A DNA stretch of 64,000 nucleotides from a bacterium (GCA_021827985.1 JAKATL010000005.1:51451-115450), one strand, 5' to 3'. Counted from the first letter of the stretch, positions 51,230-60,311 are shown. The notes: generated by a model from the letters alone, not told the origin. Numbers and translations: made by a program.

Positions 51230-52357
51230 TCAGTCGACCGGCAGGGTGACCCGGACCTCGGTCCCTCGCCCCACCTGGGATAGGACCTCGAGCTGGCCGT
51301 GCTCCAGGTCGGCGCGTTCGCGCATGGAGATGATCCCGAAGTGGGGCTCCCGGGCCAGCTTCTGCTCCACGGCCGCCAGGTCGAAGCCCTCACCATCGTC
51401 CTTCACCACGGCGCTCACCCGATTGGGCTGGAGGTTGATCAGCACCTCCAGCGTCCTGGCGTGGGCGTGCTTGCGAACGTTGACCAGCGCCTCCTTGACG
51501 ATCCTGAACAGCGCACCCTCCGTCTCAGGAGGTAGCCGGCGCTCGGCCCCGATCACCGAGAGCCGGGCCTCCATCCCCTCCCGGTCCTTGTACTCGGCCA
51601 CCAGCCGGCGCAGGGTCGGGATCACCCCCAGGTCATCCAGGGTCATGGGGCGGAGGTCGAAGATGAGGTCGCGGGTCTCCTCCAGGACTCCCCTCACCAG
51701 ATCCTTGAAGGTCTGGATCTCCGCCTTGGCCCGCTCCGGCTCCCGATCGACCAGCCGCTCCAGGATCTCCGCCCGAAGCACGAGGTTGGAGAGGGACTGC
51801 GCCGGCCCGTCGTGCATGTCACGGGCGATCCGCATCCGCTCCTCCTCGACGATCTGAAAGACCTGGCGGGAGGCGGAGCGGTAGCGGGCGAGCCCCTCCT
51901 CCAGCGTCCCGTCGGTGGCCGGGCGATCGCCCAGCTGATCAAGGGCCGCGCGCACCAGGAGGTGCCAGCGGCGGAGCTCCTTGGCCCGGGACCGGCACAG
52001 GAGGAGCCTGGCCCTCGCCAGGGCGGCCTCCTGCTGCAGCGCGTGGCAGCGGGTGATCGCCGCCTCGACCTCGGCGGCGGCGTAACGCACATGGTCCCGG
52101 AGGACGTGGCGGCGCACGATCTCCGCGTCCTCGATCCGCTCCTCGGTCTGGTCCAGGCCGGCGAGCAGGCGCATCACCTCCTCGTCGAGGGCGAGGAGCG
52201 ACTCCTCCACCTGGGAGGTCTCCTGCAGAAGCGTCTGCTGGAGCTCTGCGAGCGCCCGGCTCGATTGGGGAGAGGGGGCCGTGGCCACGGGGTAAGCGTA
52301 CCGGTCCGAGCTGAGAGTGGCGCCGTTACCTCGCTGCCGCGAGTTGGCAACGGCCAC
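51230..52357 (-). CDS. DegS/NarL-type cytoplasmic sensor histidine kinase
   Basis: 375 residues, no membrane segment. N-terminal coiled coil (about 35-175), HisKA_3 phospho-acceptor His182 in RIARDMHDGPAQSLSN, and a HATPase domain with VKEALVNVRKHAHA, DDGEGFD and GIISMRERADLEHG. This matches DegS-like kinases that pair with LuxR-type regulators, but none is adjacent. GTG 52357. It ends 155 nt before the GT2 operon start region on the same strand and diverges from the membrane protein at 52411 with a 53-nt gap. Confidence 0.9.
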   Translation of the reverse strand: MAVANSRQRGNGATLSSDRYAYPVATAPSPQSSRALAELQQTLLQETSQVEESLLALDEEVMRLLAGLDQTEERIEDAEIVRRHVLRDHVRYAAAEVEAAITRCHALQQEAALARARLLLCRSRAKELRRWHLLVRAALDQLGDRPATDGTLEEGLARYRSASRQVFQIVEEERMRIARDMHDGPAQSLSNLVLRAEILERLVDREPERAKAEIQTFKDLVRGVLEETRDLIFDLRPMTLDDLGVIPTLRRLVAEYKDREGMEARLSVIGAERRLPPETEGALFRIVKEALVNVRKHAHARTLEVLINLQPNRVSAVVKDDGEGFDLAAVEQKLAREPHFGIISMRERADLEHGQLEVLSQVGRGTEVRVTLPVD

Positions 52358-52410
52358 CGGAGCTGAAACCGCCCTCCCTAAACTTCGGCCATGACCACCC
52401 GGCGCCGCCC

Positions 52411-53952
52411 TTGAACGCCCGCCGCCTGACCATCCCGACCTTCGTGGCGCTGACCGGCCTCATGTCGGGGATGCTGGCCTCGCGCCCTCAGGTCACCGAC
52501 CCCGACTTCTGGTGGCACCTGCGCAACGGCCAGACCCTGCTGCGCACCGGGCAGCTGATCGCCACCAACCCCTATGCCTTCATCTCCGCCGACCACCATT
52601 GGGTGATGCAGGAGTGGCTGAGCGAGGTATGGATGGCGGCCGCGGTCGCCGCCGGCGGGCGCCCGGCGGTGGTGGCGGGCTACTGGCTCATCACTCTGCT
52701 CATGTGGGTGGCGGTCTGGATGCGATCCCGGCTGCTGGCGCCGGTGAGCGGCCTCACCGTGGGGGTCGGGCTGCTGTTCGCGGCCCTCACCGCCTACCCC
52801 ATCCTCGGCCCCCGGCCCCAGATGGCCACCTACTGCCTTCTGGCCTTCACCCTCCTGCTGGCCGAGCTGCAGCTGCGCCGGGGCGGCTTGGCAGCCTTCC
52901 TGCTGGGGCCGCTCTTTTTGCTCTGGACCGATCTCGAGGCCGGCTTCATCATCGGCCTGATCTTCCTGGCCACGATCCTGGTGGCGGAGGGGGCCGCCGC
53001 CCTGTACGGTCGCCGATCCCCGGAGGAGGCCGGGCGGGTCTGGCGCCTGGCCGGGGGAAGCGCCCTCGCGCTGGGGGCGTGCCTGATCAATCCCAATGGG
53101 GCGGCGATCATCCCCTATCCCTTCCAGACCCAGTTCAGCTCCGCCCAGCAGGCGCTGATAGTGGAGTGGCAGAGCCCGGACTTCCACAACCCCCTCCTCA
53201 TCCCCCTGCTTTTCTTCATCCTCTCGCTGCTCTACCTGGTGGTCCGCCACGGCCGTCTCCCCCTGCGCGACCTGGCGGTCCTGGGGCTGGCCCTGCTGGT
53301 CACCCTTCAGTCGGTGCGCAACCTGGTCATCCTGGTGGTGGTCGGCGCTCCCTGGTGGATCGTCCTGGCCGACCAGCTGCGGCAGCGGCTGGCTCGGCGC
53401 TGGCGGCTCCGGCTGCGCCCGACCCAGCCGCGCCTGGCGGCGCTCCTGGAGATGGTCTTCCTCCTGGGGCTCTTCCTGGCGCTGCTCGGGCAGGCGGCCG
53501 TGGAGTCCACCCCGGCGCTGGCCTCCAGCACCTACCGCGGGACCTTCCCGGTCTGCGCCGCGGCCTGGCTCAAGCCGGGCCCCTCGGGGATCAGGATCTT
53601 CAATGTCTACGGTGATGGGGGCTTTCTAGCCTACGAGCTGCCCCAGGACAAGGTGTACATCTTCGGCGACGCGGCGCTCATGGGCTCGCGGGCCCTGCTG
53701 CGCTACGCCTCCATCGTGGATCTGGCGCCGGGGTGGTTGCAGCGGCTGGACTCCAGCCCCAGCCAGCTGGTCCTGTACCAGCGGGGCCAGCCCTTCACGG
53801 ACGCCCTGCAGCGTGAGCGGGGGTGGAGAGTGGTGTACCGGGACCCCCTGTTCGAGGCCCTGGTGCGCAGCGGTTCCCCGCTCCGGAGGGAGCTTCCCCC
53901 TCAGCCCACGGCGGCGAGCTGGCAGCGGGTGGGTCTTCCCTCCTGCTCCTGA
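52411..53952 (+). CDS. Polytopic membrane protein, GT-C-like, with C-terminal extracytoplasmic domain
   Basis: 513 residues. The first loop TDPDFWWHLRNGQTLLRTGQ and HHWVMQEWLSEV is a known pattern of DPDxWWHLxxG membrane proteins often found in glycan loci. About ten membrane segments follow, then a 120-residue C-terminal domain ending GWRVVYRDPLFEALVR. The protein at 57356 has the same C-terminal GWRxxYRDPL segment. TTG 52411 overlaps the stop of a seven-codon ORF (ATG 52391); its true start is uncertain. Function unknown. Confidence 0.65.
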   Translation: MNARRLTIPTFVALTGLMSGMLASRPQVTDPDFWWHLRNGQTLLRTGQLIATNPYAFISADHHWVMQEWLSEVWMAAAVAAGGRPAVVAGYWLITLLMWVAVWMRSRLLAPVSGLTVGVGLLFAALTAYPILGPRPQMATYCLLAFTLLLAELQLRRGGLAAFLLGPLFLLWTDLEAGFIIGLIFLATILVAEGAAALYGRRSPEEAGRVWRLAGGSALALGACLINPNGAAIIPYPFQTQFSSAQQALIVEWQSPDFHNPLLIPLLFFILSLLYLVVRHGRLPLRDLAVLGLALLVTLQSVRNLVILVVVGAPWWIVLADQLRQRLARRWRLRLRPTQPRLAALLEMVFLLGLFLALLGQAAVESTPALASSTYRGTFPVCAAAWLKPGPSGIRIFNVYGDGGFLAYELPQDKVYIFGDAALMGSRALLRYASIVDLAPGWLQRLDSSPSQLVLYQRGQPFTDALQRERGWRVVYRDPLFEALVRSGSPLRRELPPQPTAASWQRVGLPSCS

Positions 53953-53958
53953 GAGATC

Positions 53959-55656
53959 TCAGCCGCCCGGCTGCAGCCAGACGGCTGCCCCGTCCACCAT
54001 CTCCGGCGACCGGCGGAGGATCGCCCGGAGCTCCGCTTCCTGCGCCGCGAACTGACCTGAGGGCATGAGGACCAGCGCCCTTATTCCGAGCTGGCGGAGC
54101 TGGAGCCGGATGGCCGCGGACGAGACCCCAACCGGTCGGGCGTCGCCCGAGCTGAGAGCGGTCGCCAGGTTCGCCAGCGGCGAGGGGCTGAGGTTGTCGG
54201 TGAGCACCCCTTCCGGTCCGGGCCGGAGGAGATAGCCGAATGGCTGGGAGTAGCGGAAGCCCGCCTCGGCCTGCCAGTACATCGCCAGCCCGTGGTTGTC
54301 CCTGGTGGTGATGGGGATGGTCAGCACCGAGGCTCCGGCGGGCAGCGCCGTGAAGGCGGTCGAGCTGAGGACCCGGGGCGTGTACATCGGGAACCCGGCC
54401 AAGCCGGCCAGAAGCCCGGAGCTGGGTAGGAGGGGGAGGACGGCCACCCCCAGGATGAGCGCCCGGGTCCAGACCGAAAACCGCTCCATCACCCGGTCCC
54501 AGCCAGCGGCCAGCAGGCAGGCAACACCGGCCACCACGAAAACCGTGAGCCGGCTGGGGACAGCCTTGCCCAGAAGGGGCAGATGCTCGAACAGGAGCCA
54601 GGGAAGCGGGATTCCGGTCACGACCCCGGCCACGTGAAGGTGGCCACCCAGGGAGAGGATCCCGGCCACCACGGCCAGCCCCGCTCCCAGGCGGGCCAGG
54701 GGTACAGCCCGCAGCCGCCAGGCGGCCAGGCCCGCCAGCACGAGAAGGGGAAGCCCGAGGTAGGCATCGGTCTCCAGCAGCTCCCCGGTGTACCGCAGGC
54801 TGAGGGTCCCAGCCCACCCGATGCCCATCAGCTGGGCATACCCGGGCACCACCCACTCCAGCAGGTCCACCACGTTGGCGGTGGGTGAGACTACGGTGGG
54901 CCGGCTGAGTGGCACCCCGGAGGTGAGCTGGGTGATGATCGGGTAGGCCATTAGGGCTCCGAACACCGCCACTGCGACGGCCGCCACCGGCCAGAGCCGG
55001 CGCAGGGGCGGGAGGCCCCGCCTGAGGATTCCGCGGGAGTTCAGAACCAGGAGCAGCAGCCCCATCAGGAGGGTGGTGGCGAGCAGCTCCTTGCTCACCC
55101 AGTACTGGAGGACGGCCCACAGGCCCAGTGCCCCCCCCCACCGGACGGCGTGCCGCCCGTCCCGAGTGGCCCGCCAGGCGTGCCCACCCACCCACCAGCC
55201 CAGGGGAAGCGTCGCCGTCGAAACCCAGGTGAGATGGCCGGCGGCAAGCTCAGAGAGGGCGAAGGGGCTGAAGCCGAAGAGCAGACCTCCCATCCAGGCC
55301 GAGCTGGCGTGGTGGACGTGGGGCCGAAGCTGCCAGGCCATGGTGGTCGCGGCCGCCGCCACCATCAGGACGAAGACCAGATCCATCGCCGCCGCCGCCG
55401 GGAGCAGGCGGAAGAGCGGCCAGGCCAGAAATGCCAGCACCAGGTCGGCGTTGTTCCAGAGCAGGCTCACGGTGCTGGGGTGGGTGGCGATGGAGGTCTG
55501 GAACGGGTTCAGCCCATGCGAGATGGCGTAGGGGAACCAGTTGAGGAACCAGAGGTGCATCGCCGAGTCGGCGCCGTAGCCCAGGAGCCGGGGCTGGCTC
55601 CCGAGCCACAGGGGCAGGGTGAGGAGCAGAGCTGCCAGGAGGTAGCTGATGGGCAT
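53959..55656 (-). CDS. Polytopic membrane protein, GT-C-like, paralogue of the 13995 gene
   Basis: 565 residues. ADSAMHLWFLNWFPYAISHG then LNPF opens the first loop; LLFGFSPFALSELAAGHLTW follows. About eleven membrane segments lead to a 160-residue extracytoplasmic domain (SVLTIPITTRDNHGLAMYWQ). These match the gene at 13995 in order and spacing. ATG 55656 is used; the frame stays open upstream for over 100 codons without a start codon and with plausible basic sequence. Converges on the gene at 52411 with a 6-nt gap. Confidence 0.65.
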   Translation of the reverse strand: MPISYLLAALLLTLPLWLGSQPRLLGYGADSAMHLWFLNWFPYAISHGLNPFQTSIATHPSTVSLLWNNADLVLAFLAWPLFRLLPAAAAMDLVFVLMVAAAATTMAWQLRPHVHHASSAWMGGLLFGFSPFALSELAAGHLTWVSTATLPLGWWVGGHAWRATRDGRHAVRWGGALGLWAVLQYWVSKELLATTLLMGLLLLVLNSRGILRRGLPPLRRLWPVAAVAVAVFGALMAYPIITQLTSGVPLSRPTVVSPTANVVDLLEWVVPGYAQLMGIGWAGTLSLRYTGELLETDAYLGLPLLVLAGLAAWRLRAVPLARLGAGLAVVAGILSLGGHLHVAGVVTGIPLPWLLFEHLPLLGKAVPSRLTVFVVAGVACLLAAGWDRVMERFSVWTRALILGVAVLPLLPSSGLLAGLAGFPMYTPRVLSSTAFTALPAGASVLTIPITTRDNHGLAMYWQAEAGFRYSQPFGYLLRPGPEGVLTDNLSPSPLANLATALSSGDARPVGVSSAAIRLQLRQLGIRALVLMPSGQFAAQEAELRAILRRSPEMVDGAAVWLQPGG

Positions 55657-55798
55657 CGCCAGCTGCCAGCGCAGTCGAGTAGCGGCGATGGAGCGCAGTC
55701 CAGATCGTCTGGCTGGAGGGTGGGCGGCCAGGTCGGGGAGGATCGCAGAGCCTCCTGGGAGGGTGGATGCGGAATGGCAGCCTGGAGAGTCTAGGATG

Positions 55799-55829
55799 CC
55801 GGGGCTTCCCCCCCGGTGACGGCGCCGTC
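55799..55829 (-). terminator. Tandem hairpins after the VKOR gene
   Basis: A perfect 12-nt palindrome GACGGCGCCGTC (55818-55829) and a CCGGGG/CCCCGG hairpin (55799-55816) follow the VKOR stop at 55850. No T-run. They could end the upstream transcript before the gene at 53959. Confidence 0.35.
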
Positions 55830-55849
55830 GCGGTTCCCAGAGGGGAGTG

Positions 55850-56353
55850 TCAGCGGGAGGGTGAGAGCTGCTCCGGCGGGCGCATCCGCCAGGCGGTGGT
55901 GAGGAGCATCAACAGGATGTCGAGGTGAACGAAGGTGCACCAGAGGCAGATGGCCTTGAGCTCCACCAGCTCCACGAAGACCAGGTAGAAGACCGACAGG
56001 AGCCCGAGGCAGGCCCAGGCGAAGTGAGCCCGGCGCAGTTCAAAGCGCCCGGGACGGAGCAGCTGTGCCACCGCCAGCGCCAGGGCGACCAGGAAGAACG
56101 CCAGCCCGGGCACGGTGATGGGGATGGAGGTGCCCGGCACCACCGAGAACTGGCTGGTCACCACCTTGTCGCAGTTGACTATCCCGTTGGAGACGCAGAC
56201 CGGAGCCACCTTGGCGTAGTGGACCACCGTGAGGTAGCTGGCATCCCCGATCCCCAGGAGCGCCAGGGCCGTGAGCCAGACGGCTCCACCCCGCCCCGGC
56301 GCGGGCTCCTCCGACCTCTCCTCCCTGGGGGCGCCGGCGCCCGCCGGAGGCAC
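55850..56353 (-). CDS. Vitamin K epoxide reductase (VKOR) family thiol oxidase
   Basis: 167 residues with four or five membrane helices. C53 and C61 (VCVSNGIVNC) and the active CxxC C136-C139 (CLWC) are the four conserved cysteines of bacterial VKOR, which passes electrons from a DsbA-like protein to quinone. Ser/Asp positions GDASYLTVVHY also fit. GTG 56353 lies 26 nt after the DUF929 gene, which supplies a CPYC thioredoxin-like partner. The pair would make disulfides in exported proteins. Confidence 0.92.
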   Translation of the reverse strand: MPPAGAGAPREERSEEPAPGRGGAVWLTALALLGIGDASYLTVVHYAKVAPVCVSNGIVNCDKVVTSQFSVVPGTSIPITVPGLAFFLVALALAVAQLLRPGRFELRRAHFAWACLGLLSVFYLVFVELVELKAICLWCTFVHLDILLMLLTTAWRMRPPEQLSPSR

Positions 56354-56379
56354 GACCCGGCGACGGGCCCTGGTGCTGC

Positions 56380-57306
56380 TCAGAGGCCCGCCTCCAGCTG
56401 CCGCACCAGGGCGCGGTCACAGACCGACCCCGGGTGGTTGCCGGTGATGGAGCAGATGGCTGCAATGTCGTAGTTGACCCCGCCGAGGATCATCTTGGCC
56501 GGGGTGGAGCCCGTCTTGGCCAGCAGGCTGGCGATCTGCTGCCAGTCATAACCCTCCAGACCAGGAGGTCCCGGCGAGGTGCTCTCCGAGCCCACCTGGG
56601 CGATCTTGCCGCCGAAGTCCACGAAGGGGAACCCGCTCTGGCCGACCTGGGTGAACACGGTCGCCTCCTGGGCCGTGAGGGTCTGGAAGGGCGCGTACCC
56701 GTTGCTGGAGTTCTTGTCGGGAACGTTGCTGTACAGCTCCCGGGCCACGAAGGTCAGGTAGGGGCTGCTGTAGGTGACCCCGTGGGCGAAGGTGAAGGTG
56801 GCGATGTTGGTGCCCGCGGTGTCGGTGGCTGAGCCGCGGATGATCTTCAGGTTGTGGAAGGTGCCGAACTCGCTGAGAGCCCCGATCAGAGACCAGCGCT
56901 GCAGCGCGCAGTAGGGGCAGTACTCCGCCCCCACGTACAGGACCTCGGGCTTCCCCTGGCTAGTGAGGGTGGTCGGGGATGGCACTGCGGCCGGCGGGAA
57001 GTTGATGTCCCCCTTGCCCACCTTGTTGAGGTTGGCGGTGGGAATGTGGGTGACTGCGCTGACCACCTGGGACGGCGCGGGAAGGACCTGGGTATCCTGG
57101 GCGGTGTTGGGCGCGGAGAGGTCGGCAACCAGGATCACCACCACGAAGACCGCCACCACCGCCCCGATGGCGGCGAACAGCCCCCAGGGCCGGCGGCTGC
57201 CACTCTTCTGCCGGCGGTATTGGGGGCTGCGGGCCGAACTCCTACCGTTGCCACCCCCGGCGGCGCCCCGAGCCTGCCGGCGCTCCGCCATCGACTTCTT
57301 GGACAT
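56380..57306 (-). CDS. DUF929 thioredoxin-like membrane-anchored protein, DsbA-type partner of VKOR
   Basis: 308 residues: basic N-terminus, one membrane anchor (about 41-62), then a thioredoxin-like domain with GAEYCPYCALQRW (C130, C133) and GFPFVDFGG near the cis-proline position. DUF929 proteins have this arrangement. ATG 57306 has GGAGG 6 nt upstream and is preferred over 57324. Directly precedes VKOR. Likely introduces disulfides outside the membrane; the second cysteine pair (C and C near AAICSITGNHPGSVC) may relay electrons. Confidence 0.85.
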   Translation of the reverse strand: MSKKSMAERRQARGAAGGGNGRSSARSPQYRRQKSGSRRPWGLFAAIGAVVAVFVVVILVADLSAPNTAQDTQVLPAPSQVVSAVTHIPTANLNKVGKGDINFPPAAVPSPTTLTSQGKPEVLYVGAEYCPYCALQRWSLIGALSEFGTFHNLKIIRGSATDTAGTNIATFTFAHGVTYSSPYLTFVARELYSNVPDKNSSNGYAPFQTLTAQEATVFTQVGQSGFPFVDFGGKIAQVGSESTSPGPPGLEGYDWQQIASLLAKTGSTPAKMILGGVNYDIAAICSITGNHPGSVCDRALVRQLEAGL

Positions 57307-57355
57307 CTGTACCTCCGGCGCCAACCCGACCGGCCGCCAGGATACGGGCCAGACC

Positions 57356-58813
57356 TTAGAGCCCGCTCGGAGGAGGGGTCAGGACCACAACCAGCGGATC
57401 ACGATACCGGGTCCGCCACCCCTCGGCATGGAGGAAAGCCACGCCCGGGTTCGAGGGCGGCAGGACGGCCAGCCGCACCCTGGCCGAGGAGAGCAGCGCC
57501 AGGGTCCCCGCTTTCAGCTGGGAGAGCCGGTAGCAGGCCGCCATCCGTGACTCCCCCGCGGCCATCTGGTCGGTGACGCACAGCAGGTGGCGGCCCGAGG
57601 GGAGGTCCCAGGCCAGGTAGTCGCCCAGCTCTGGGGTGGAGTACCAAACGCCGCCCGCGCTCCGGAGGTAGGCCACGGCCGCGGGGGGCGGCACAGGCGC
57701 GCCGGCTCGGCTGCCGAGGCGGACCGCGGAGGCTGCCAGGCCGGCGGCGGCGAGGAGCGGCAGGACAAGCGCCAGGGCGGCGGCCCGGGATGCCTTCCCC
57801 CGGCCGATCCGCAGCGGAGCCACCTCGAGCAGGAGGGGTACCTGGATGCCGATCACGGCCACCAGGAGAGGAAGGTAGAAGGACCAGAGCAGCGAGGCCG
57901 CAGCGGCCAGAAGGCCGACCAGGGCGTCGCCTGCGCGCAGACGGCGGCCCGCCAAGAGGTATGCCCCCAGCAGCAGGAGGGCGGCCAGCTCCACCACCCG
58001 CATCGACCAGGGGTGGAAGTTGGGGCTGGACCAGAGGGCGAGCAGCGGGTGCTCTCCGCCCTGTCCCAGGCTCAGCGGCAGTGCGGAGTAGATGCCCGGC
58101 CCCAGCGGGCCGACCATGACCGCGACCGCGGCGGCCGGGGCCAGCAGCCAGGGAAGCCGGACCCTGGGCGGCTCCGGCCCCAACCTGTCGGCAGCGGCGA
58201 TGAGCAGAAGGGCCGGCGGCACCAGCACCGCGGCCGACTCCAGATTGGCCCAGAGCAGGCACAGCCCGACCAGGGCGGCCGGGGCCCAGCGCCTTCCGCG
58301 CCTGAACTCCGCGAGGAGCAGCAGGGCCATGGCCCCGAGAAGCGCGAGCCAGTAGGTGGACGTGGTGGCCGGCAGCTGGCTGAGCGCCGCCAGCGCCAGG
58401 CCGCCGCCCAGCAGGAGGGCCAGGGGATGGGCACCGGCCCGCCATCCGGAGACGGCCAGCACTATTCCGAAGGCCGAGCCCAGCAGGACCGTGAGCCAGA
58501 CCAGGCCGGCTGCGCCGGCCAGATGGTGCAGGCCCAGTGAGAGCAGCGCCGCCAGCCAGGAGCGGAGATCGAGAGAGCCCGACGGCGCCGCCATGAAGGA
58601 GGATCCAGCCCGCCGCAGGACCTCCTGACCGATGGCCAGCTGCAGGTAGTCCGGTGCGGCGGGCTGGCGCCAGCCCGCGGCGGCCCCGCCCAGGGTGAGA
58701 GCCGCCGCGGCTGCCAGCCTCCAACTTCGGGAGCCGCAGCCGGCGAGCCACAGGAGGGCCCGGCGCTGGGCCGACACCACCAGGGGATGGGGCGCCGGGA
58801 GGCGGTCGGTCAA
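57356..58813 (-). CDS. Polytopic membrane protein, related to the 52411 gene
   Basis: 485 residues, about eleven membrane segments, and a C-terminal domain (AAVAYLRSAGGVWYSTPELG to GWRTRYRDPLVVVL) that matches the gene at 52411. The DPDFWWHL loop is diverged to APDYLQLAIGQEV, so if this is a transferase family the active-site acids are altered. TTG 58813 overlaps the GT2 stop by 4 nt. Part of a wecG-GT2-membrane protein unit; function unknown. Confidence 0.65.
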   Translation of the reverse strand: MTDRLPAPHPLVVSAQRRALLWLAGCGSRSWRLAAAAALTLGGAAAGWRQPAAPDYLQLAIGQEVLRRAGSSFMAAPSGSLDLRSWLAALLSLGLHHLAGAAGLVWLTVLLGSAFGIVLAVSGWRAGAHPLALLLGGGLALAALSQLPATTSTYWLALLGAMALLLLAEFRRGRRWAPAALVGLCLLWANLESAAVLVPPALLLIAAADRLGPEPPRVRLPWLLAPAAAVAVMVGPLGPGIYSALPLSLGQGGEHPLLALWSSPNFHPWSMRVVELAALLLLGAYLLAGRRLRAGDALVGLLAAAASLLWSFYLPLLVAVIGIQVPLLLEVAPLRIGRGKASRAAALALVLPLLAAAGLAASAVRLGSRAGAPVPPPAAVAYLRSAGGVWYSTPELGDYLAWDLPSGRHLLCVTDQMAAGESRMAACYRLSQLKAGTLALLSSARVRLAVLPPSNPGVAFLHAEGWRTRYRDPLVVVLTPPPSGL

Positions 58814-59556
58814 GGGTGGGAGGGGACCGTGGCCAGCCTCTTACGGCAGCTGCGGAGACGGCGCAGCTCCAGCAGCATCCGGCCGCCGTCCCGAAGGGAG
58901 CTCACCCGCGTGCCCTCGGAGTTGCGCCAGCGGACCCCAACCTCGGCCACCCGGATCCCTCGGACCCGGGCCCGTAGCAGGACCTCGGCGTCGAAGCCGA
59001 AGCCCAGGCAGTCCAGCTCGGAGAAGCAGGTGAGCGCCGCATCGGCGGTGAACAGCTTGAAGCCGCATTGGGTGTCGTGCAGCCCGGGGAGGGCGGCCAG
59101 GCGCAGCAGCCGGTTGTAGGTCTTGCCCATGAGCTCGCGGTGGGCAGGCTGGTGGACCTCGACAAGAGAGCCGGGAACCGCCCTTGATCCGATGGCGATC
59201 CCCGCGCCCCCCTCCAGCTCCGCCTCCAGCTTGGATAGCTCGGTGATCGGGGTGGAGAGGTCGGCGTCGGTGAAGAGCCGCCGCCGGCCCACCGCCCGGA
59301 GCATCCCATCCCGCACCGCCGCCCCCTTTCCCTGGTTGCTGGGAAGCCGGAGCAGCCTCAGCTCGGGCCAGCCCGCCGAAGCAGCGGTCACCAGGCCGGC
59401 CGTGCCATCGACACTCCCGTCATCCACCACCAGGAGCTCATACCCGCCGGCCAGGCCCTCGAGGTGGCGGCGCAGCTCGACGAGGGACGCCGGGAGCCGA
59501 TCCTCCTCGTTGTAGGCGGGGACCACGACCGAGAGCCGCACGGCCGAGCTGATCAC
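58810..59556 (-). CDS. GT2 family, ALG5/DPM-like polyprenyl-phosphate sugar synthase
   Basis: 248 residues. LSVVVPAYNEEDRLPASLVE, LLVVDDGSVDGTA, NQGKGAAVRDGML and LFTDADLSTPITELSKLEAE are the ALG5-like set, with DADLSTP binding metal and nucleotide. HDTQCGFKLF is the acceptor-loop motif. No membrane domain. GTG 59556 overlaps wecG by 4 nt and has GGGAGG 8 nt upstream; the longer frame to 59994 is a shadow of wecG. Would make a polyprenyl-phosphate hexose for the nearby membrane proteins. Confidence 0.87.
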   Translation of the reverse strand: MISSAVRLSVVVPAYNEEDRLPASLVELRRHLEGLAGGYELLVVDDGSVDGTAGLVTAASAGWPELRLLRLPSNQGKGAAVRDGMLRAVGRRRLFTDADLSTPITELSKLEAELEGGAGIAIGSRAVPGSLVEVHQPAHRELMGKTYNRLLRLAALPGLHDTQCGFKLFTADAALTCFSELDCLGFGFDAEVLLRARVRGIRVAEVGVRWRNSEGTRVSSLRDGGRMLLELRRLRSCRKRLATVPSHP

Positions 59557-60311
59557 CCCCGGCCCTCCCGCAGAACCCGCCAAAAGAAGACCGATCCGCG
59601 CGCCATCCGGGCGAGCCGCCAGGGCTGGCGCGCGAGCCGCCAGCTCCATTCCAGGCCGGCGCGCCTCAGCGGCGCGGGGGCCCGGCGGACCCGCCCGGAG
59701 AGGTAGTCGAGGGATCCTCCCACCCCGATCCCCACGCGGCAACCGCTCTCCACGAGGTGGCGGCCCAGCCACAGGTCCTGCCTGGGCACCCCCAGCGCCA
59801 CCGCCACCAAACTCGCCCCAGAGGCCCGGACTCGGTCCGCGGCCTCCTCGAACTCGTCGGGTCGTGGGCTGAACGCACCGGCCAGCTCCAGGCCCGGGGC
59901 CAGCTGGCGAAGCCGCGCGTAGGCGGCCTCGGCAACCCCCTCGCGACCGCCGAGCAGGAAGACCGATCGCCCCATCTGGGCACAGAGGCCGCACAGGTCG
60001 ACCAGGAAGTCGGCTCCCGGGATGCGCTCAGGGAGGCGGCTGCCCATCCGCCTGGCCGCCCAGGAGATACCGGAGCCGTCCGCCAGCACCAGGCCCGCCC
60101 GCCGGATGGTCTCCGCCAGCACGGGCGCCCGGCTCGCCCAGACCACCATCTCCGGATTGAGCGTCACCACCTGCAGCGGCTCCTCCAGCCCGAGGATCGC
60201 CTTCCGGCAGCGCGCCAGGGCGGCCTCGCGGGTGGTGAGGTCCACCGGGACTCCGAGCAGCGACAGGCGAGGGGTGACCGGAGCCACTCCCGCCGCAGGG
60301 GCCTGGGGCAC
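59553..60311 (-). CDS. WecG/TagA/CpsF family glycosyltransferase (GT26)
   Basis: 252 residues. VTLNPEMVVWASRAPVLAET, LVLADGSGISWAARRMG, RIPGADFLVDLCG, VFLLGGREGVAEAAYARL and VALGVPRQDLWLGRH are the conserved GT26 blocks, and GIGVGGSLDYLSGRVRRAP the C-terminal one. These enzymes add N-acetylmannosamine or related sugars to undecaprenyl-linked primers in teichoic acid and enterobacterial antigen synthesis. GTG 60311. Starts a four-nt-overlap chain with the ALG5-like GT2 and the gene at 57356. Confidence 0.9.
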   Translation of the reverse strand: MPQAPAAGVAPVTPRLSLLGVPVDLTTREAALARCRKAILGLEEPLQVVTLNPEMVVWASRAPVLAETIRRAGLVLADGSGISWAARRMGSRLPERIPGADFLVDLCGLCAQMGRSVFLLGGREGVAEAAYARLRQLAPGLELAGAFSPRPDEFEEAADRVRASGASLVAVALGVPRQDLWLGRHLVESGCRVGIGVGGSLDYLSGRVRRAPAPLRRAGLEWSWRLARQPWRLARMARGSVFFWRVLREGRG

